NCBI GenBank assembly: GCA_945861765.1
Contig: CAMAWP010000017.1
Location: forward strand, 1-43,548
Length of the DNA: 43,548 bases
From: Akkermansia muciniphila
Lineage (GTDB): Bacteria; Verrucomicrobiota; Verrucomicrobiia; Limisphaerales; SIBE01
Direction of reading: 5' to 3'
The notes under the pieces were generated by a model, which was not told where the DNA came from, did not search any database, and saw only the letters and a program-made list of their open reading frames with translations. Shown here one piece after another: positions 42,607-43,548 of the stretch. Numbering within the stretch: position 1 is the first letter of the stretch; every line of letters begins with the position of its first letter. The translations under genes were made by a program, and so were the position numbers.

Positions 42607-42945
42607 TGTTTCGACTCTGATTTAGATGGGGCGAATGGATACCGTGACACCCCGGCAAGGGTCAAGCTCGGAACAGAATCAGGGACACGGCGAGAGGGAT
42701 CGAAAGCATGTGGGCGCGCTTCGAAGTAGAGTAGCTTTTTATCTCGCGGCGGAAGCGAACGAGCGATGCTTTAGATGAAGTCCACTCCTTCACCTCCGCA
42801 GCGACAACCCGTTAGGCGTTAGTCGTGAGCGGTTAAAGATTGCTGTGTCGCCAAAAGAAAAAGCCTTGACAATACTTTCCAAAAAGACTCAGTTCTAACC
42901 CGAACCTTTGATTCCTTTTAAATTCTCTCGCGGGTTACTTGGGTT
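42607..42945. other. Intergenic region upstream of lhgO
   Basis: No gene, RNA or terminator is recognised in these 339 bases. Besides the promoter candidate listed separately there is a plus-strand TTGACA at 42866-42871 without a good -10 box. The stretch GTCAAGCTCGGAACAGAAT (42661-42679) has the look of the GTCAG-type palindromes found near REP-associated transposases, but no RAYT gene is present. Confidence 0.4.
42636..42665 (-). promoter_or_regulatory. Promoter candidate for lhgO and the sugar cluster
   Basis: On the minus strand TTGACC and TATCCA are separated by 18 bp, 30 bp upstream of the GTG at 42606. The -35 matches five of six consensus bases, the -10 only three of six. It would drive the long exopolysaccharide run. 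Confidence 0.33.
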
Positions 42946-43404
42946 ATGCACGACGGAATAATGCAATGGCGGACCCGGTGTTCGTTTGGGCGGATGATGC
43001 CTGAAGGGTTGACCGATTTATCGGTCAATCGGGAACAAGGTCAATCGGGAACAAGGTCAAAGCGCAGTAATTCTTCCGTCGGCTCAAAATCCTGTTCAAC
43101 TGGTTTCCACTCCTCTTGGAAATCGTTCGCAAGCGCTCCCAAAAACCCGACTTTCCATCGAACGCGAGACTTCTGGCTTTGCAAAACTGATCTGGCCGCA
43201 GAAAACTCGCTTTTCTGCCCAAAAAACGCTTACTTTCTGCCGAAATCTGAGTTTTCAGCTCCCGAAGATCCAGATTTCCACCGGAAGACCCTCTTTTTGC
43301 TACCAAATCGGGAGATTTCTTTCGACGACGCCTCTTTTTGCTCCAAAAACAGCGCGTTCCGGGGAAATGCCGAGCTTTTTGTCTCACAAAGCCGCCACCT
43401 CTAG
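42946..43404 (+). CDS. Doubtful ORF across a repeat region
   Basis: A 152-codon open frame from an ATG without a clear ribosome-binding site. Its second half is made entirely of the degenerate ~20.5-nt repeat at 43135-43401 and reads as K/F/S/N-rich low-complexity protein. Because the repeat period is not a multiple of three, successive repeats are read in different frames. That argues against selection on the protein. The minus strand is also open over 43025-43387. I think it is probably not a gene, but it is listed because nothing better covers the region. Confidence 0.2.
   Translation: MHDGIMQWRTRCSFGRMMPEGLTDLSVNREQGQSGTRSKRSNSSVGSKSCSTGFHSSWKSFASAPKNPTFHRTRDFWLCKTDLAAENSLFCPKNAYFLPKSEFSAPEDPDFHRKTLFLLPNREISFDDASFCSKNSAFRGNAELFVSQSRHL
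43023..43060. repeat. 16-bp tandem repeat, 2.4 copies
   Basis: The unit GGTCAATCGGGAACAA is present in two perfect copies (43023-43038 and 43039-43054) and starts a third (43055-43060). It lies about 75 bp before the degenerate repeat array. Confidence 0.9.
43135..43401. repeat. Degenerate tandem repeat with ~20.5-nt period
   Basis: Thirteen consecutive units can be aligned by eye. Each has a G/C-rich head (GCTCCC or GCCGAA-like), an A-run, a mixed part and a T-run (TTTCT or TTTTT). Lengths are 22, 20, 21, 19, 22, 19, 22, 19, 22, 19, 21, 20 and 21 nt, so units often alternate 22 and 19 and pair into ~41-nt blocks. Examples are GCTACCAAATCGGGAGATTT followed by TTCGACGACGCCTCTTTTT. Copies are diverged and not identical, and there are no constant repeats with unique spacers as in CRISPR. 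Confidence 0.6.
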
Positions 43405-43426
43405 CGAATTTACAACGCGTCCCTCC

Positions 43427-43548
43427 ATGTATCTACCCTTTCTACAAGCACTTATCCCAATGGGCGATCAAGCTGCTGAGATGGCCGCCAAAAGGTCCAA
43501 GAGGCCCAGACCGGCACAGCCGGAACCGAACTCAACCACGGATTCCTC
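43427..43548 (+). CDS. Possible start of an unidentified gene (partial)
   Basis: An ATG at 43427 opens a frame with no stop through the window edge (40 codons). It has a short hydrophobic start (MYLPFLQALIP) and then a Lys/Arg/Pro-rich stretch. There is no ribosome-binding site and no recognisable domain, so it could be chance. Confidence 0.25.
   Translation, partial: MYLPFLQALIPMGDQAAEMAAKRSKRPRPAQPEPNSTTDS

Noticed and set aside
42661-42679. REP/RAYT-associated palindrome
   Set aside because: Only a resemblance in style; no palindrome pair and no transposase gene could be found.
43135-43401. CRISPR array
   Set aside because: Units are diverged throughout, only 19-22 nt, with no constant repeats or unique spacers and no cas genes.

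Overview
The window looks like a chromosomal segment of a Verrucomicrobiota bacterium, probably of the Pedosphaerales/Limisphaerales type. This is inferred from gene content and was not tested against a database. The pointers are a pilus gene set ordered like Akkermansia muciniphila Amuc_1101-1100-1099-1098, large secreted proteins that share a C-terminal module, a PEP-CTERM protein, an exosortase with an EpsI-like partner, and a hopanoid-type HpnA epimerase. No rRNA, tRNA, CRISPR array or complete insertion sequence was seen.

Positions 1-6913 are mixed housekeeping genes. They hold a YdcF/DUF218-like fragment coupled to the end of an upstream gene, methylthioribose-1-phosphate isomerase (mtnA), a TPR protein, hpnA, a Ski2-like helicase with a C-terminal cysteine motif, and a PEP-CTERM protein that has its own promoter candidate and a clear terminator. 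Positions 6996-11551 (minus strand) hold coaE, glgB and an unusual ClpX-like AAA+ ATPase.

Positions 11699-24722 (minus strand) look like one secretion or pilus operon. It runs from a PilM-PilN fusion, through an Amuc_1100/PilO-like protein and an Amuc_1099-like protein, to a secretin with Gly/Gln-rich insertions. Three large exported proteins follow: a protein with seven propeller-like repeats, a possible matrixin-like protein without a zinc motif, and a ~980-residue protein. This is the most interesting block: a non-canonical pilus or secretin machine genetically linked to candidate surface cargo.

Positions 24867-42606 (minus strand) are an exopolysaccharide/exosortase cluster of 17 genes. 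In transcription order it has LhgO, an SDR epimerase, HddC, a TylF-like methyltransferase, HddA, two further methyltransferases, a GDP-fucose-synthase-like reductase, GT2 and GT4 glycosyltransferases, a DUF362 protein, a WecG/TagA glycosyltransferase, GDP-mannose 3,5-epimerase, an exosortase, an EpsI-like protein, the initiating sugar-phosphate transferase and UDP-xylose synthase. The set suggests a polymer carrying modified GDP-heptose, GDP-hexose and UDP-xylose units, made alongside exosortase-dependent protein sorting. A ~284-bp element with terminal inverted repeats sits inside the cluster.

Positions 42607-43548 have no convincing complete gene. They contain a 16-bp tandem repeat, a striking degenerate repeat of ~20.5-nt period (43135-43401) and the possible start of a gene that runs off the window.
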